This document shows positions 16,170-25,675 of a stretch of 64,000 nucleotides of DNA, one piece after another. The stretch is from an uncultured beta proteobacterium. Lineage in GTDB: Bacteria > Pseudomonadota > Gammaproteobacteria > Burkholderiales > Burkholderiaceae_C. A model generated the notes under the pieces. That model saw only the letters and a list, made by a program, of their open reading frames with translations. It did not search any database and was not told where the DNA came from. Both the position numbers and the translations under genes were made by a program. Location of the stretch: positions 1 to 64,000 of the forward strand of contig CAISLN010000083.1 of assembly GCA_903886275.1 (NCBI GenBank), read 5' to 3'. Each line of letters opens with the position of its first letter. Within the stretch, counting starts at the first letter, position 1.

Positions 16170-16509
16170 GAACCAGGCCTTCGGTGTTGCGAATGAGCTC
16201 GATGGGCTTGGCGTTCAGGCCCAGGTTGTCGCTGCCAAGCCACTTGCGTGCGGTGAATTCATCACCCACGATGGAGTCCAGCGAACGAAAAACGCGCACA
16301 AAGAGCAATGCAAAGTCCCACTCCTTGCGGCTTTGGTCTAGCAGGTAGGTGCCGGTATAGAGCCGCGTGATGGTGGGTGGACTGACACCCAGCACCTTGG
16401 CAAGCAAGGATTTGGAAACACCCAAGCGTTCAGCGGCGCGCGCCACCGCCTTACTGAGTACAACTGCAGCCTGTGGCTTGGGTGTGGCCGGACGCGTAAG
16501 GACAGTCAT
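16129..16509 (-). CDS. Xre/MbcA/ParS-family antitoxin
   Basis: 126 residues. A helix-turn-helix (LGVSKSLLAKVLGVSPPTIT, about 29-48) is followed by the MbcA/ParS/Xre toxin-binding domain (LFVRVFRSLDSIVGDEFTAR then KWLGSDNLGLNAKPIELI), with the canonical GLNxxPIELI motif. It should neutralise the RES toxin and repress the pair. A perfect 8-bp dyad lies 19 bases upstream of the start. The gene is upstream of its toxin, as is usual. Confidence 0.9.
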   Translation of the reverse strand: MTVLTRPATPKPQAAVVLSKAVARAAERLGVSKSLLAKVLGVSPPTITRLYTGTYLLDQSRKEWDFALLFVRVFRSLDSIVGDEFTARKWLGSDNLGLNAKPIELIRNTEGLVRVVQYLDASRGLV

Positions 16510-16527
16510 GGTTCAAATTCCTTTCGG

Positions 16528-16555
16528 TGGAAATATTACACCAACATTATTTCCA
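16528..16555 (-). promoter_or_regulatory. Dyad upstream of the Xre-RES pair, probable autoregulatory operator
   Basis: TGGAAATA (16528-16535) and TATTTCCA (16548-16555) form a perfect 8-bp inverted repeat with a 12-base spacer. It overlaps a minus-strand TAATAT (16538-16533) that could be the -10 box of the antitoxin promoter; no good -35 was found. Confidence 0.55.
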
Positions 16556-16643
16556 TGGGTAGTTTTTTGTTGTTCATGGCGAAATGCACTGGGGCAGCAG
16601 GTCACGGGAAGTCCCCTTCGGCGATTGGTAGCGATTCGGAAAC

Positions 16644-17135
16644 TTATACGTCAACCCCGAGAAAAATCAGATGCGCTGCGGAAGCTTCCCGGAAGTTGGA
16701 AACGGGTTCGAAGCCGAGTTGCACATAGGGCGCGATGGCGGGGGTGTTGTGTGGCAAAGCGCCGACACCGACTGCGCGCTAACACGCTTGCCTAGCTAAC
16801 TCCATACAAGCCAGCGTGAGCTGGCGAGCCAATCCTTGACGGCGAAAGGTGTTGAGAACGTACACACGCTTTACCTCTGCCAAGCCGCTATGGGCTGTGA
16901 CGGACAAGGTACCACAGCAAGCAAGCTCCGCGCCTTGATATGCCAAGACAATGCCGCCGGTTGGTGACGCGTAGCGCCCCGGCAAGTCAGCTGAATCTTT
17001 CAGAACTGGATTTGCCCACGACCTCATGGCGCAACTGGGTGCGCAAATAGCTTGACTTGAAGCCTTTCGCGCAATGTCCGAAATATGGTCACTCACGTTG
17101 AGCGCGGCGGCATGGGACAGCGGCCGCAATTCCAT
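16644..17135 (-). pseudogene. GNAT-family acetyltransferase, frameshifted
   Basis: The first part (from about Met 17135, MELRPLSHAA) reads ADLPGRYASPTGGIVLAYQG, then AEVKRVYVLNTFRRQGLARQ, which is the acetyl-CoA-binding core of a GNAT enzyme (R/QxxGxG/A-type motif A), and stops at 16779 after ELARQAC. The missing C-terminus is found in another frame just after it: NTPAIAPYVQLGFEPVSNFR, ending at a TAA at 16646-16644. A frameshift between about 16770 and 16800 therefore separates two halves of one gene. The N-terminal 50 residues also match the family poorly. Either a pseudogene or a sequencing error. Confidence 0.7.
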
Positions 17136-17217
17136 GGATCGGCTTGTCCTGCGCGATTGAATCAAAGGCAGCTGCCACAGCTTGCCGGGTACCTGGCCGC
17201 TTAACCCCAACAACCCG

Positions 17218-18162
17218 TCACGCCGCCAGCAAGCCGCTGTGCGCAGCGGCATGGCGCAGCCAGGCGCCGTCTTGCGCCAGGGCCAGGCCGGCCTCCAGGG
17301 CGCGCGAGGGGCGGGCCTGGGCGTTGGAGATAAAGCCGATGCGGGTCTTGATCTCGGGGCCGCTCAGGGGCGAGGCCTCCAGCTCCTTGTAGCCGCGCAG
17401 CGTGTCCACCAGGGCACCGGGCAGCACGCTGCAAACATCGCCATCGACCACGCTGAGCATCATGGTCATGATGGAGTTGGTCTCTATGGCGGGCGTGACG
17501 CGCACACCGGCGGTGGTGAAGGCCGCGTCCACAATCGTGCGGTTGTGCATCTCGGGTGTGAGCAGGCACAAAGGGCATTGGGCCGCTGCCTTCCAGCTCA
17601 TGGAGGCGGTCAATTGCAAACCCTTGGCGTGGGGCTTGGCGGCGCGGCGCAACAAAAAGTAATGCTCGGTGTACTGCGGCCAGACGTGCAGACGGCGCTC
17701 CTGCACCCGCATGCGGTCGCTGTATCCCAACGCCAGGTCCAGCGTCAGGTCTTCGAGCCCGCGCTCCAGATCGCTGGAACTCAAAGACAGCACCACCGGC
17801 TGTATGCCGCTGTGGCGCGTGTGCAGCATGGCAGCAAAGCGCGCCGCAATCGGCACCGCCGTGGGCACCGCGCCTATGCGGATGGGCCCGCGCGGCAACA
17901 GGGTCTCGCTTTGCAAGTCCTGCTGCAAATTGGCATGCTCTTGCAGCATCAGCCGGGCCGATGCCAGCACCCGCTCGCCCTGGGGCGTGAGGCCGGCAAA
18001 GTTGCGGTCGCGCTTGACAATCACCACGTCAAACTCGCGCTCCAGCGCGCGTATGGCATTGCTGAGCGCCGGCTGCGTGATGTGACAGGCCTGCGCCGCG
18101 CGCCCGAAGTGCTTGTGTTCCTGCAGCGCCACCAGGTAGCGCAAAGAGGGCAGCAAATTCAT
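17218..18162 (-). CDS. LysR-family transcriptional regulator
   Basis: 314 residues. The N-terminal winged HTH is clear (FGRAAQACHITQPALSNAIR, about 19-38, then ALEREFDVVIVKRDRNFAGLT), followed by the LysR effector domain (GPIRIGAVPTAVPIAARFAA and onward). The effector is unknown. Usual LysR length is 290-330, so it is complete. It lies 30 bases after the apbC stop on the same strand and could be co-transcribed with it, but no functional tie is evident. The target genes are not apparent: no divergent gene shares its promoter. Confidence 0.9.
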   Translation of the reverse strand: MNLLPSLRYLVALQEHKHFGRAAQACHITQPALSNAIRALEREFDVVIVKRDRNFAGLTPQGERVLASARLMLQEHANLQQDLQSETLLPRGPIRIGAVPTAVPIAARFAAMLHTRHSGIQPVVLSLSSSDLERGLEDLTLDLALGYSDRMRVQERRLHVWPQYTEHYFLLRRAAKPHAKGLQLTASMSWKAAAQCPLCLLTPEMHNRTIVDAAFTTAGVRVTPAIETNSIMTMMLSVVDGDVCSVLPGALVDTLRGYKELEASPLSGPEIKTRIGFISNAQARPSRALEAGLALAQDGAWLRHAAAHSGLLAA

Positions 18163-18192
18163 GGCGCGCTCGGCTCGCTCACAGCAGTCCTA

Positions 18193-19284
18193 TCAGGTGT
18201 TCTTGCTGATGGTGATGCTGGGGAACTTGCTGGAGAAGTCCTTGTTCTTGGCCGCAATCGCCAGCGCCACCTTGCGCGCCACGGCCTTGTAGAGGCCGGC
18301 GAGTTCGCCATCGGGCTCGGCCACCACGGTGGGCTTGCCACCGTCGGCCTGCACCCGGATCTGCATGGCCAAAGGCAGGGCGCCCAGGTAGTCCATGCCG
18401 TATTGCGCGGCCAGGGTCTTGCCACCGTCCACGCCAAAGATGTGCTCGATGTGGCCGCAGTTGCTGCACACATGCACGGCCATGTTTTCCACAATGCCCA
18501 GAATCGGCACGCCGACCTTTTCGAACATCTTGATGCCTTTTTTGGCGTCCAAGAGGGCGATGTCCTGCGGCGTGGTCACCACCACGGCACCGGTCAGGGG
18601 CACGCGCTGGCTGAGCGTCAACTGGATGTCGCCGGTGCCCGGAGGCATGTCCACCACCAGGTAGTCCAGGTCCTTCCAGTTGGTCTGGCGCAGCAGCTGG
18701 TCCAGCGCCTGGGTGGCCATGGGGCCGCGCCAGATCATGGCTTCGTCCTGGGCCACCAAAAAGCCGATCGACATCACCTGTATGCCGTAGTTCTCCATCG
18801 GCTCCATGGTCTTGCCGTCTTGCGAATCGGGCCGGCCCTCAATGCCCATCATCATGGGCAGGCTGGGGCCGTAAATGTCGGCGTCGAGCAGGCCCACGCG
18901 GGCGCCCTCGGCAGCCAAGGCCAGGGCCAGGTTGGCGGCGGTGGTGCTCTTGCCCACGCCACCCTTGCCAGAGGCCACGGCCACGATGTTCTTCACGCCC
19001 GGCAACAGTTGCACGCCGCGCTGCACCGCATGCGCCGTAACGTTGAGCGTGGGAGTGACTTGCACATCTTGCACGCCCTCCACGGTTTGCGCGGCAGCGG
19101 CTAGCGCCTCGGCAAAGGCCTGATGCTGGCTCAGTGCCGGGTAGCCCAGCTCCAGGGTGAAAGCGACGCGGCCGCCCTGCAGGGTGAAGCCCTTGATGCA
19201 CTTGCTGGATACGAAATCGCGTCCGGTGTTGGGGTCGATGACGCTTTGCAAAGCGCCCATGATTGTTTGTTCGGTCACTGCCAT
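18193..19284 (-). CDS. apbC: Fe-S cluster carrier protein ApbC/Mrp
   Basis: 363 residues from ATG 19284, with a good SD (AGGAG) about 7 bases upstream; the longer frame upstream has no homology. An N-terminal MIP18/DUF59 domain (about 1-90) precedes a P-loop ATPase with the deviant Walker motif ASGKGGVGKST and the dimer-bridging HVCSNCGHIEHIFG (CxxC Fe-S ligands). It binds and delivers 4Fe-4S clusters to target enzymes in the cytosol. In Burkholderiales it is typically divergent from metG, as here, with about 490 bases between. Confidence 0.95.
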   Translation of the reverse strand: MAVTEQTIMGALQSVIDPNTGRDFVSSKCIKGFTLQGGRVAFTLELGYPALSQHQAFAEALAAAAQTVEGVQDVQVTPTLNVTAHAVQRGVQLLPGVKNIVAVASGKGGVGKSTTAANLALALAAEGARVGLLDADIYGPSLPMMMGIEGRPDSQDGKTMEPMENYGIQVMSIGFLVAQDEAMIWRGPMATQALDQLLRQTNWKDLDYLVVDMPPGTGDIQLTLSQRVPLTGAVVVTTPQDIALLDAKKGIKMFEKVGVPILGIVENMAVHVCSNCGHIEHIFGVDGGKTLAAQYGMDYLGALPLAMQIRVQADGGKPTVVAEPDGELAGLYKAVARKVALAIAAKNKDFSSKFPSITISKNT

Positions 19285-19773
19285 GGCTAACTCCTTTTGT
19301 GTGCCGAGTCTATCCAACCGCACCATGCCCTTGGCCGGCAGGGTCCATAGGGCAGAGGGTTGGCAGCGGGCCGAGGGTTTACCCCGGCAGTTGTTCGCTT
19401 GCGGGCGCCCAACCGCCTCCCACCATGCGGGCCAGCCCCGACGCAAACACCAGTGCCAGAACGCGCCAAAGCCTCGCACCGGCAGGACTGCTGGACCTGA
19501 GCTGTGCCGATGCGCAAAAAGCAGCGCGCCGAGACCTGCCACTTTTTTGGCTGTACCGATCCGCAAGCTGTTCCCTGCGTGCCCGAGCCGGGTTTTGTAG
19601 AACGTAGAAACGATCCTTTGCGGGTGAGGTGGAGGCTGTCACTTCGGACCTAGGGCGCCAATGACAGCGGCGCACACAAAGCCACCCCGGTGTCATTGGT
19701 CCATACAAATCATGCCGACCCCCTACCCCCAGACTAAAATGCCGGTCTGTCCCCGAAAGCCAAAGCCCTCTTC
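19285..19773. other. Intergenic region between apbC and metG, no gene seen
   Basis: 489 bases between divergent genes, so it must hold both promoters. Frames open on either strand look like high-GC noise with no motifs, no good SD and odd composition. No tRNA-like fold or strong dyad was noticed. Confidence 0.5.
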
Positions 19774-21876
19774 ATGCCCCTCCACCGCAAGCTCTTCGTC
19801 ACCACCGCCCTTCCCTACGCCAACGGCAACTTCCACATCGGCCACATCATGGAGTACATCCAGGCCGATATCTGGGTGCGTTACCAGCGCATGCAGGGCC
19901 ATGAAGTGAACTTCGTCGGTGCGGACGACACGCATGGCGCGCCCATCATGATTGCCGCCGAGAAGGCCGGCAAGACGCCCCAGCAATTCGTGGCCGACAT
20001 CGCAGCCGGACGCAAGCAGTACCTGGATGGCTTTCACATCGGCTTTGACAACTGGCACAGCACCGACGCGCCCGAGAACCACGAACTCGCGCGCCAGATC
20101 TACCGCGACCTGCGCGACATCCCGGACAGCGCAGGCGGCACGCTGATCGAGCGCAAGACGATTGAGCAGTTCTTCGACCCCGAGAAGAACATGTTCCTGC
20201 CTGACCGCTACATCAAGGGCGAATGCCCCAAGTGCCACGCCTTGGACCAATACGGCGACAACTGCGAAGTCTGCGGCTCGGTCTACGCGCCCACCGACCT
20301 GATCAATCCCTTCTCGGTGCTCTCGGGCGCCAGGCCCGAGCTCAAGCATTCAGAACATTTTTTCTTCAAGCTGTCCGACCCGCGCTGCGTGGCCTACCTG
20401 GAAAAGTGGACGCAGGACGGAAGGCTGCAGCCCGAGGTGGCCAACAAGATCAAGGAATGGTTCTCCGTGCGCACCAACCCGGACGGCACGAAAAGCGAAG
20501 GCTTGGGCGACTGGGACATCTCCAGAGACGCGCCCTATTTCGGCATTGAGATTCCGGATGCGCCGGGCAAGTATTTTTATGTCTGGCTGGACGCACCCAT
20601 TGGCTACCTGGCCTCTTTGAAGAACCTGTTGGACCAGCGCGGTCAGGACTACGACGCCTACATGGCCGACCCTAAGCTGGAGCAGTTCCACTTCATCGGC
20701 AAGGACATCGTCACCTTCCACACCCTGTTCTGGCCCGCCATCCTGCATTTCAGCGGCCGCAAGGCGCCCGACAATGTGTTTGTGCACGGCTTTTTGACCG
20801 TCAACAACGGCGAGAAGATGAGCAAGAGCCGAGGCACCGGCTTGGACCCGCTCAAATACCTGAGCCTTGGCATGAACCCCGAGTGGCTGCGCTACTACCT
20901 GGCGGCCAAGCTCTCGGCGCGCAATGAGGACATCGACTTCAATGCCGACGACTTCATGGCCCGCGTCAACAGCGATTTGATCGGCAAGTTTGTCAACATC
21001 GCCAGCCGCGCCGCCGGTTTTTTAAGCAAGCGCTTTGAGGGCAGGCTCTCGGCTGAATTCGGCGCCCTGGGTGCGGCCATGCTGGCCGATATCCGCAGCG
21101 AATCCGACGCCATTGCCAAGCTCTACGACACGCGCGAAATGGGCAAGGCCACGCGCGAGATCATGCTGCTGGCGGACCGGGTCAACGCCTATGTAGACCA
21201 GCACAAACCCTGGTCCCTGGCCAAGGACCCGGCCAACGACGAGGCACTGCACCAGGTCTGCTCGGTGCTGATCAACTGCTTTGCCGTGCTGACGCGCTAC
21301 CTGGCTCCCATATTGCCGCAGCTGGCAGAGGCGGTGCAGGGCTTTACCGGACTGGACATGGCGAAGTGGAATGTGGACAGCAACGTGGCCACTATTGCGC
21401 CCTACCAGCACCTGATGCAGCGCGTGGACGTGAAGCAGCTCGACGCCCTGTTTGAGGTGCCCGAGCCGGCCGCGCCCATCGTTGAAATCGTCGCGCCCGG
21501 CGGCGAGGTCATTGCCCCCCCTATCAGCATCGACGACTTTGCCAAGATCGATCTGCGCATTGCCCGCATCGTCGCCTGCTCCGCCGTGGAGGGCTCGACC
21601 AAGCTCTTGCGCCTGACGCTGGACGCCGGTGAGCAGGACGCCACTGGCGCGCCGCGCCTGCGCAATGTCTTCAGCGGCATTGCCAGCATGTATAGCGCAG
21701 AGCAACTGGTGGACCAGCTCACCGTGCTGGTGGCGAACCTGGCGCCGCGCAAGATGAAGTTTGGTGTGTCCGAAGGCATGGTGATGGCCGCAAGCCACGG
21801 CGACGAAAAGGCCAATCCCGGCATCTACATCCTCAATCCCTGGCCCGGTGCCACACCTGGCATGCGTATTCACTAG
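19774..21876 (+). CDS. metG: Methionyl-tRNA synthetase
   Basis: 700 residues. The HIGH motif is in [16 protein letters not shown], a zinc knuckle in [18 protein letters not shown], and the KMSKS loop in [11 protein letters not shown]. Anticodon-binding helices follow, then a C-terminal OB-fold tRNA-binding domain (about 590-700, [20 protein letters not shown]) used for dimerisation. It charges tRNA-Met in the cytosol. It is the type with both zinc-binding and OB-fold parts, about the usual 680-720 residues. The SulP transporter starts 18 bases later. Confidence 0.97.
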   Translation: MPLHRKLFVTTALPYANGNFHIGHIMEYIQADIWVRYQRMQGHEVNFVGADDTHGAPIMIAAEKAGKTPQQFVADIAAGRKQYLDGFHIGFDNWHSTDAPENHELARQIYRDLRDIPDSAGGTLIERKTIEQFFDPEKNMFLPDRYIKGECPKCHALDQYGDNCEVCGSVYAPTDLINPFSVLSGARPELKHSEHFFFKLSDPRCVAYLEKWTQDGRLQPEVANKIKEWFSVRTNPDGTKSEGLGDWDISRDAPYFGIEIPDAPGKYFYVWLDAPIGYLASLKNLLDQRGQDYDAYMADPKLEQFHFIGKDIVTFHTLFWPAILHFSGRKAPDNVFVHGFLTVNNGEKMSKSRGTGLDPLKYLSLGMNPEWLRYYLAAKLSARNEDIDFNADDFMARVNSDLIGKFVNIASRAAGFLSKRFEGRLSAEFGALGAAMLADIRSESDAIAKLYDTREMGKATREIMLLADRVNAYVDQHKPWSLAKDPANDEALHQVCSVLINCFAVLTRYLAPILPQLAEAVQGFTGLDMAKWNVDSNVATIAPYQHLMQRVDVKQLDALFEVPEPAAPIVEIVAPGGEVIAPPISIDDFAKIDLRIARIVACSAVEGSTKLLRLTLDAGEQDATGAPRLRNVFSGIASMYSAEQLVDQLTVLVANLAPRKMKFGVSEGMVMAASHGDEKANPGIYILNPWPGATPGMRIH

Positions 21877-21894
21877 AGGACAGAGACGCCCACC

Positions 21895-23583
21895 ATGTTT
21901 GATTTTCGCCCGCGCCTACTCGACTCAGTGAAGGGTTATGACCAGCAGCGCTTTGCCAAGGATGTGGGCGCCGGGTTGACCGTCGGTGTGGTGGCGCTGC
22001 CCCTGGCCATGGCCTTTGCGATTGCCAGCGGGCTCAAGCCCGAAGCCGGCCTCTTCACCGCCATCATTGCCGGCTTTATTGTCTCGGTGCTGGGCGGCAG
22101 CCGGGTGCAAATTGGCGGGCCGGCCGGTGCCTTTATCGTCATCGTCTACGGCATTGTGGAGCGCTACGGCCTGGCCAATCTGGTCATTGCCACCGCCATG
22201 TCGGGCGTGATGCTGTTCACCATGGGCGTCTTCAAGATGGGCACGCTGGTGCGCTTTATCCCGATCTCGGTGATCATCGGTTTCACCAACGGCATTGCGG
22301 TGCTGGTCGCCCTGTCGCAGGTAAAGGACTTTCTGGGGCTGCAAATCAGCAACCTGCCGGCCAATTTCTTTGGCATGGGCCAGACGCTTTTCATGGCCCT
22401 GCCCAGCTTCAACCCGACCGCAACAGCACTGGCATTGGCCTGCCTGGCGTTGATCGTGGCCTGGCAGTTCGGCCTGCCGCGCTTGATTAAAAATACGGTA
22501 TTGGCAGAACGCCTGCGCCTGATTCCTGGCTCTGTGCTGGCGCTGGTGATTGCCACTGCCGTAGTCGAGCTGTTGGACCTGCCGGTGCAGACCGTAGGCA
22601 GCAAGTTCGGCGGCATCCCCTCGGGCCTGCCCGCGCTGGTCTGGCCGACCTTGAGCTGGGAGACGGCGCGCTTTTTGTTTATCCCGGCCACCACCTTGGC
22701 CATGCTGGGGGCGATCGAGTCGCTGCTGTGCGCACGCGTGGCCGACGGCATGATCGATGACCGCCACAACCCCAACCAAGAGCTGATGGCCCAGGGCATT
22801 GCCAACTTCATTACGCCGTTTTTCGGCGGCATGCCGGCCACCGGAACCATTGCGCGCACCGTCACCAACGTCAAGGGCGGCGCCACCTCGCCCGTTGCCG
22901 GCATCGTCCATGCACTGACCCTTTTGATCGTCATGCTGGTGGCAGCGCCCCTGGCAAAGAGCATTCCGCTGGCGGCGATGGCGGCCATTCTGATGTTTGT
23001 GGCGTGGAACATGGGCGAGTGGCGCGAGTTCCTGCACCTGCGCCAGTACCGCATGCCCTACCGGGCCACGCTGCTGGCGGTATTTTTTCTGACCGTGGTT
23101 TTTGACCTGACCGTGGCGGTCGAAGTCGGCCTGGTGGCGGCCTGCGTCACATTCATCTACCGCATCTCCAGCCTGTCGCGCGACGAGCCACTGAGCTCCG
23201 ACGACTACCCCGAGCTGCTCGATTTGGAGGGCCAGGTGAGCGCCCACCGCCTCTATGGCGCGCTGTTTTTTGGCGCCGTCAAGTTGATCGAGGACCTGCA
23301 AGACCACCTGCCCGCGCGCACCCTGCTGCTGGACCTGAAAAACGTGATCTACATCGACTCCAGCGGCGCCGACAGCCTCAACGACCTGGCGCGGGCCTGC
23401 CACAAGAACCGGGTGCGCCTGGTGATCTGCGGCCTGATGCACCAACCGCAAGACATTGCCAAGCGCAGCGGCTTCGCCAACGCCGTGGGGCTTGAAAATA
23501 TCCACCCCGATGTGGCCACTGCCGTCAAGGCCAGCGCCGGCCTGTCGCACCTGGACGCCGAACTGCCCCCGTCCGCACCGTAA
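21895..23583 (+). CDS. SulP-family (SLC26) anion transporter with STAS domain
   Basis: 562 residues. About 12-14 membrane helices span residues 25-430, with the family signature GLTVGVVALPLAMAFAIASG near the N-terminus and GGSRVQIGGPAGAFIVIVYG. A C-terminal STAS domain (about 440-550) has the phosphoryl-site-like IYIDSSGADSLNDL. Substrate could be sulfate, bicarbonate or another anion; residues here do not decide it. The gene follows metG by 18 bases with an SD (GAGGACAGAG region), so it may be co-transcribed. Confidence 0.93.
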   Translation: MFDFRPRLLDSVKGYDQQRFAKDVGAGLTVGVVALPLAMAFAIASGLKPEAGLFTAIIAGFIVSVLGGSRVQIGGPAGAFIVIVYGIVERYGLANLVIATAMSGVMLFTMGVFKMGTLVRFIPISVIIGFTNGIAVLVALSQVKDFLGLQISNLPANFFGMGQTLFMALPSFNPTATALALACLALIVAWQFGLPRLIKNTVLAERLRLIPGSVLALVIATAVVELLDLPVQTVGSKFGGIPSGLPALVWPTLSWETARFLFIPATTLAMLGAIESLLCARVADGMIDDRHNPNQELMAQGIANFITPFFGGMPATGTIARTVTNVKGGATSPVAGIVHALTLLIVMLVAAPLAKSIPLAAMAAILMFVAWNMGEWREFLHLRQYRMPYRATLLAVFFLTVVFDLTVAVEVGLVAACVTFIYRISSLSRDEPLSSDDYPELLDLEGQVSAHRLYGALFFGAVKLIEDLQDHLPARTLLLDLKNVIYIDSSGADSLNDLARACHKNRVRLVICGLMHQPQDIAKRSGFANAVGLENIHPDVATAVKASAGLSHLDAELPPSAP

Positions 23584-23605
23584 AATACCAGCAAAGAGGT
23601 CCCCT

Positions 23606-23812
23606 ATGAACATTTTCCGCCGCCCCGACTACCGCTCCGATGCAACCCTGTTCATCGACCATCTCAAGACCGCCAAGCCCGCGATCGCTGCCGACCAGCA
23701 AAAGGGCCGCTCCCTGCTGTGGGACAAGGCGATTGACCGCCTGAGCCTCAAGGGCTTTCGCAGCGCGAAGGTGATGCAGCGCCCCTACCCCTACCAGACC
23801 AACCACGAATAA
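23606..23812 (+). CDS. DUF3460 small protein
   Basis: 68 residues from ATG 23606 with SD AGAGG about 7 bases upstream. The sequence NIFRRPDYRSDATLFIDHLK followed by GRSLLWDK and a Tyr-rich end (RPYPYQTNHE) matches DUF3460, a short protein confined largely to Betaproteobacteria. Function is unknown. It precedes scpA by 14 bases and is likely in the same transcript, an arrangement common in Burkholderiales. Confidence 0.85.
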   Translation: MNIFRRPDYRSDATLFIDHLKTAKPAIAADQQKGRSLLWDKAIDRLSLKGFRSAKVMQRPYPYQTNHE

Positions 23813-23826
23813 AGCCCTTGAGCGCC

Positions 23827-24624
23827 ATGCCCGAGGTGGTGGATCAGGTCGCGCTAGCGCGCCTGTATGGCGAGCCGCTCTTTGCGCTGCCGACCGACCT
23901 GTACATACCGCCTGATGCGCTGGAAGTTTTTCTGGAGGCCTTTGAGGGGCCGCTGGACCTGTTGCTGTATCTGATACGCAAGCAGAACTTCAACATTCTG
24001 GACATCCCCATGCTCAGCGTGACCAAGCAGTACCTGGTCTATGTGGACCAGATCCGCAAGCGCAATCTGGAGCTGGCCGCCGAATACCTGCTGATGGCGG
24101 CCATGCTCATAGAGATCAAGTCGCGCATGCTCTTGCCGCCCAAAAAGGCGGCCGAGGGCGAAGAGGCCGAAGACCCGCGTGCCGAGCTGGTGCGCCGCCT
24201 GCTGGAATACGAACAGATGAAGCTGGCGGCAGCGCGCCTGAACGCTATTCCACAACAAGGGCGCGACTTCCTCAAGGCCAGCGTCTTCATCGAGCAAAGC
24301 CTGCAGCCACGCTTTCCCGATGTGCATTTGGTCGATCTGCAAGTGGCCTGGCGCGACATCCTCAAGCGAGCCAAGCTGGTGCAGCACCACAAGATCAGCC
24401 GCGCCGAGTTGTCGGTGCGCGAGCACATGAGCATCGTTTTGCGCAAGCTCCAAGGCCGGCGCTTTGTCGGCTTTGAAGACCTGTTCGACCCCGCGCTGGG
24501 CACCCCGGTACTGGTGGTGACCTTTATCGCCATGCTGGAGCTGGCCAAGGAAACCCTGATTGAAATCACCCAGGCCGAGGCCTTTGCACCGATATATGTG
24601 CGCCTGGCCTATTCGCCCGCCTGA
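23827..24624 (+). CDS. scpA: Segregation and condensation protein A
   Basis: 265 residues from ATG 23827; a TTG at 23818 could add three residues. The kleisin N-terminal domain is clear (FEGPLDLLLYLIRKQNFNIL, DIPMLSVTKQYLVYV), as is AAEYLLMAAMLIEIKSRMLL; the C-terminal winged helix begins near 225. It bridges SMC heads for chromosome condensation together with ScpB, which is not in this window. It follows DUF3460 and precedes panB by 57 bases. Confidence 0.94.
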   Translation: MPEVVDQVALARLYGEPLFALPTDLYIPPDALEVFLEAFEGPLDLLLYLIRKQNFNILDIPMLSVTKQYLVYVDQIRKRNLELAAEYLLMAAMLIEIKSRMLLPPKKAAEGEEAEDPRAELVRRLLEYEQMKLAAARLNAIPQQGRDFLKASVFIEQSLQPRFPDVHLVDLQVAWRDILKRAKLVQHHKISRAELSVREHMSIVLRKLQGRRFVGFEDLFDPALGTPVLVVTFIAMLELAKETLIEITQAEAFAPIYVRLAYSPA

Positions 24625-24681
24625 AGCGCCCCTTTTTAAGGGTTAGTATTTCGGCCCATTCGCCGACCCCAAGGAGATGCC

Positions 24682-25566
24682 ATGACCGACACCACCACCG
24701 CCCTGCATGCCACGCCCTATGGCACCTTCGCACCGGCCTCCCCCATGCCAAGCCGCAAGCCCATGAGCCTGCCGCGCTTGCAAGAGATGCGCACGCGCGG
24801 CGAAAAAATCACCATGCTCACCGCCTACGACGCCACCTTTGCCGCTGTGGCCGATGCCGCCGGTGTGGAAAGCATTTTGATCGGCGACTCGCTGGGCATG
24901 GTCTGCCAGGGCCTCAACAGCACCGTGGGCGTGAGCCTGGAGACCATGCGCTATCACACCGAATCGGTGACGCGTGGCCTCAACCGCGCCCAGGCCACGG
25001 CCTGGGTGATTGCCGACCTGCCCTTTGGCAGCTACCACGAATCCAAAGAACAGGCCATGCGCAGCGCCTCTGTCTTGATGCAGGCCGGTGCCCACATGGT
25101 CAAACTCGAAGGCGGTGGCTGGACCACCGAGACCGTGCACTTTTTGGTGGAGCGCGGCATTCCGGTGTGCGCCCATTTGGGCCTGACGCCGCAGACCGTG
25201 CATGCCCTGGGTGGCTACCGGGTGCAGGGCAAGACCGAGGCCAGCGCCGAGTTGCTGCGCCGCCATTCGCATGCACTGCAGGACGCGGGTGCTGCCATGC
25301 TGGTGCTGGAAATGGTGCCGCAGCAGATTGCCGCTGAATTGACGGCCGAGCTGACGCAATGCGCCACCATCGGCATAGGCGCTGGCAAGGGCACGGCCGG
25401 CCAGGTACTGGTGCTGCACGACATGCTGGGCATGAACCTGGGCAAGATGCCCAAGTTTGTACGCAACTTCATGGCCGATGCGGGCAGCGTGCGCGGTGCC
25501 ATGGAGGCCTATGTGGCCGCCGTCAAAAACGGCAACTTTCCCGACAACGCGGTACATGCCTGGTGA
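24682..25566 (+). CDS. panB: 3-methyl-2-oxobutanoate hydroxymethyltransferase
   Basis: 294 residues with a strong SD (AAGGAG) 7 bases before ATG 24682. It makes ketopantoate from ketoisovalerate and methylene-THF, the first step to pantothenate. Visible motifs: [33 protein letters not shown] (Mg-binding Asp), [16 protein letters not shown], and MVKLEGGGW. The first 25 residues are an extra low-complexity leader. It is followed by panC after 109 bases of repeat-like sequence. Confidence 0.96.
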   Translation: MTDTTTALHATPYGTFAPASPMPSRKPMSLPRLQEMRTRGEKITMLTAYDATFAAVADAAGVESILIGDSLGMVCQGLNSTVGVSLETMRYHTESVTRGLNRAQATAWVIADLPFGSYHESKEQAMRSASVLMQAGAHMVKLEGGGWTTETVHFLVERGIPVCAHLGLTPQTVHALGGYRVQGKTEASAELLRRHSHALQDAGAAMLVLEMVPQQIAAELTAELTQCATIGIGAGKGTAGQVLVLHDMLGMNLGKMPKFVRNFMADAGSVRGAMEAYVAAVKNGNFPDNAVHAW

Positions 25567-25675
25567 TACGGCTCCCCCCCGTGCACCTGCGGTGCCTCCC
25601 CCTACAGGGGGCGATACCAGCCGTCTGGCAAAGCCAGCCCGGCGATATCCCTGAATTGAACTACCCGTCTGTCCC
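25567..25675. repeat. C/G-rich palindromic intergenic repeat between panB and panC
   Basis: The gap contains short dyads, including CCCCCT/AGGGGG (within CTCCCCCTACAGGGGGCG) and GTCTGGC/GCCAG. The style matches the dispersed intergenic hairpin repeats of Comamonadaceae and resembles, but is not identical to, the block at 53042-53245. Confidence 0.45.

Noticed and set aside
21925..23613. Long minus-strand frame opposite the SulP gene, and similar long antisense frames opposite cphA, cphA' and the FAD/Fe-S oxidase
   Set aside because: High-GC DNA leaves open antisense frames by codon bias. These lack SD, domains and natural composition (His/Gln/Arg-rich), while the sense frames are clear homologues.
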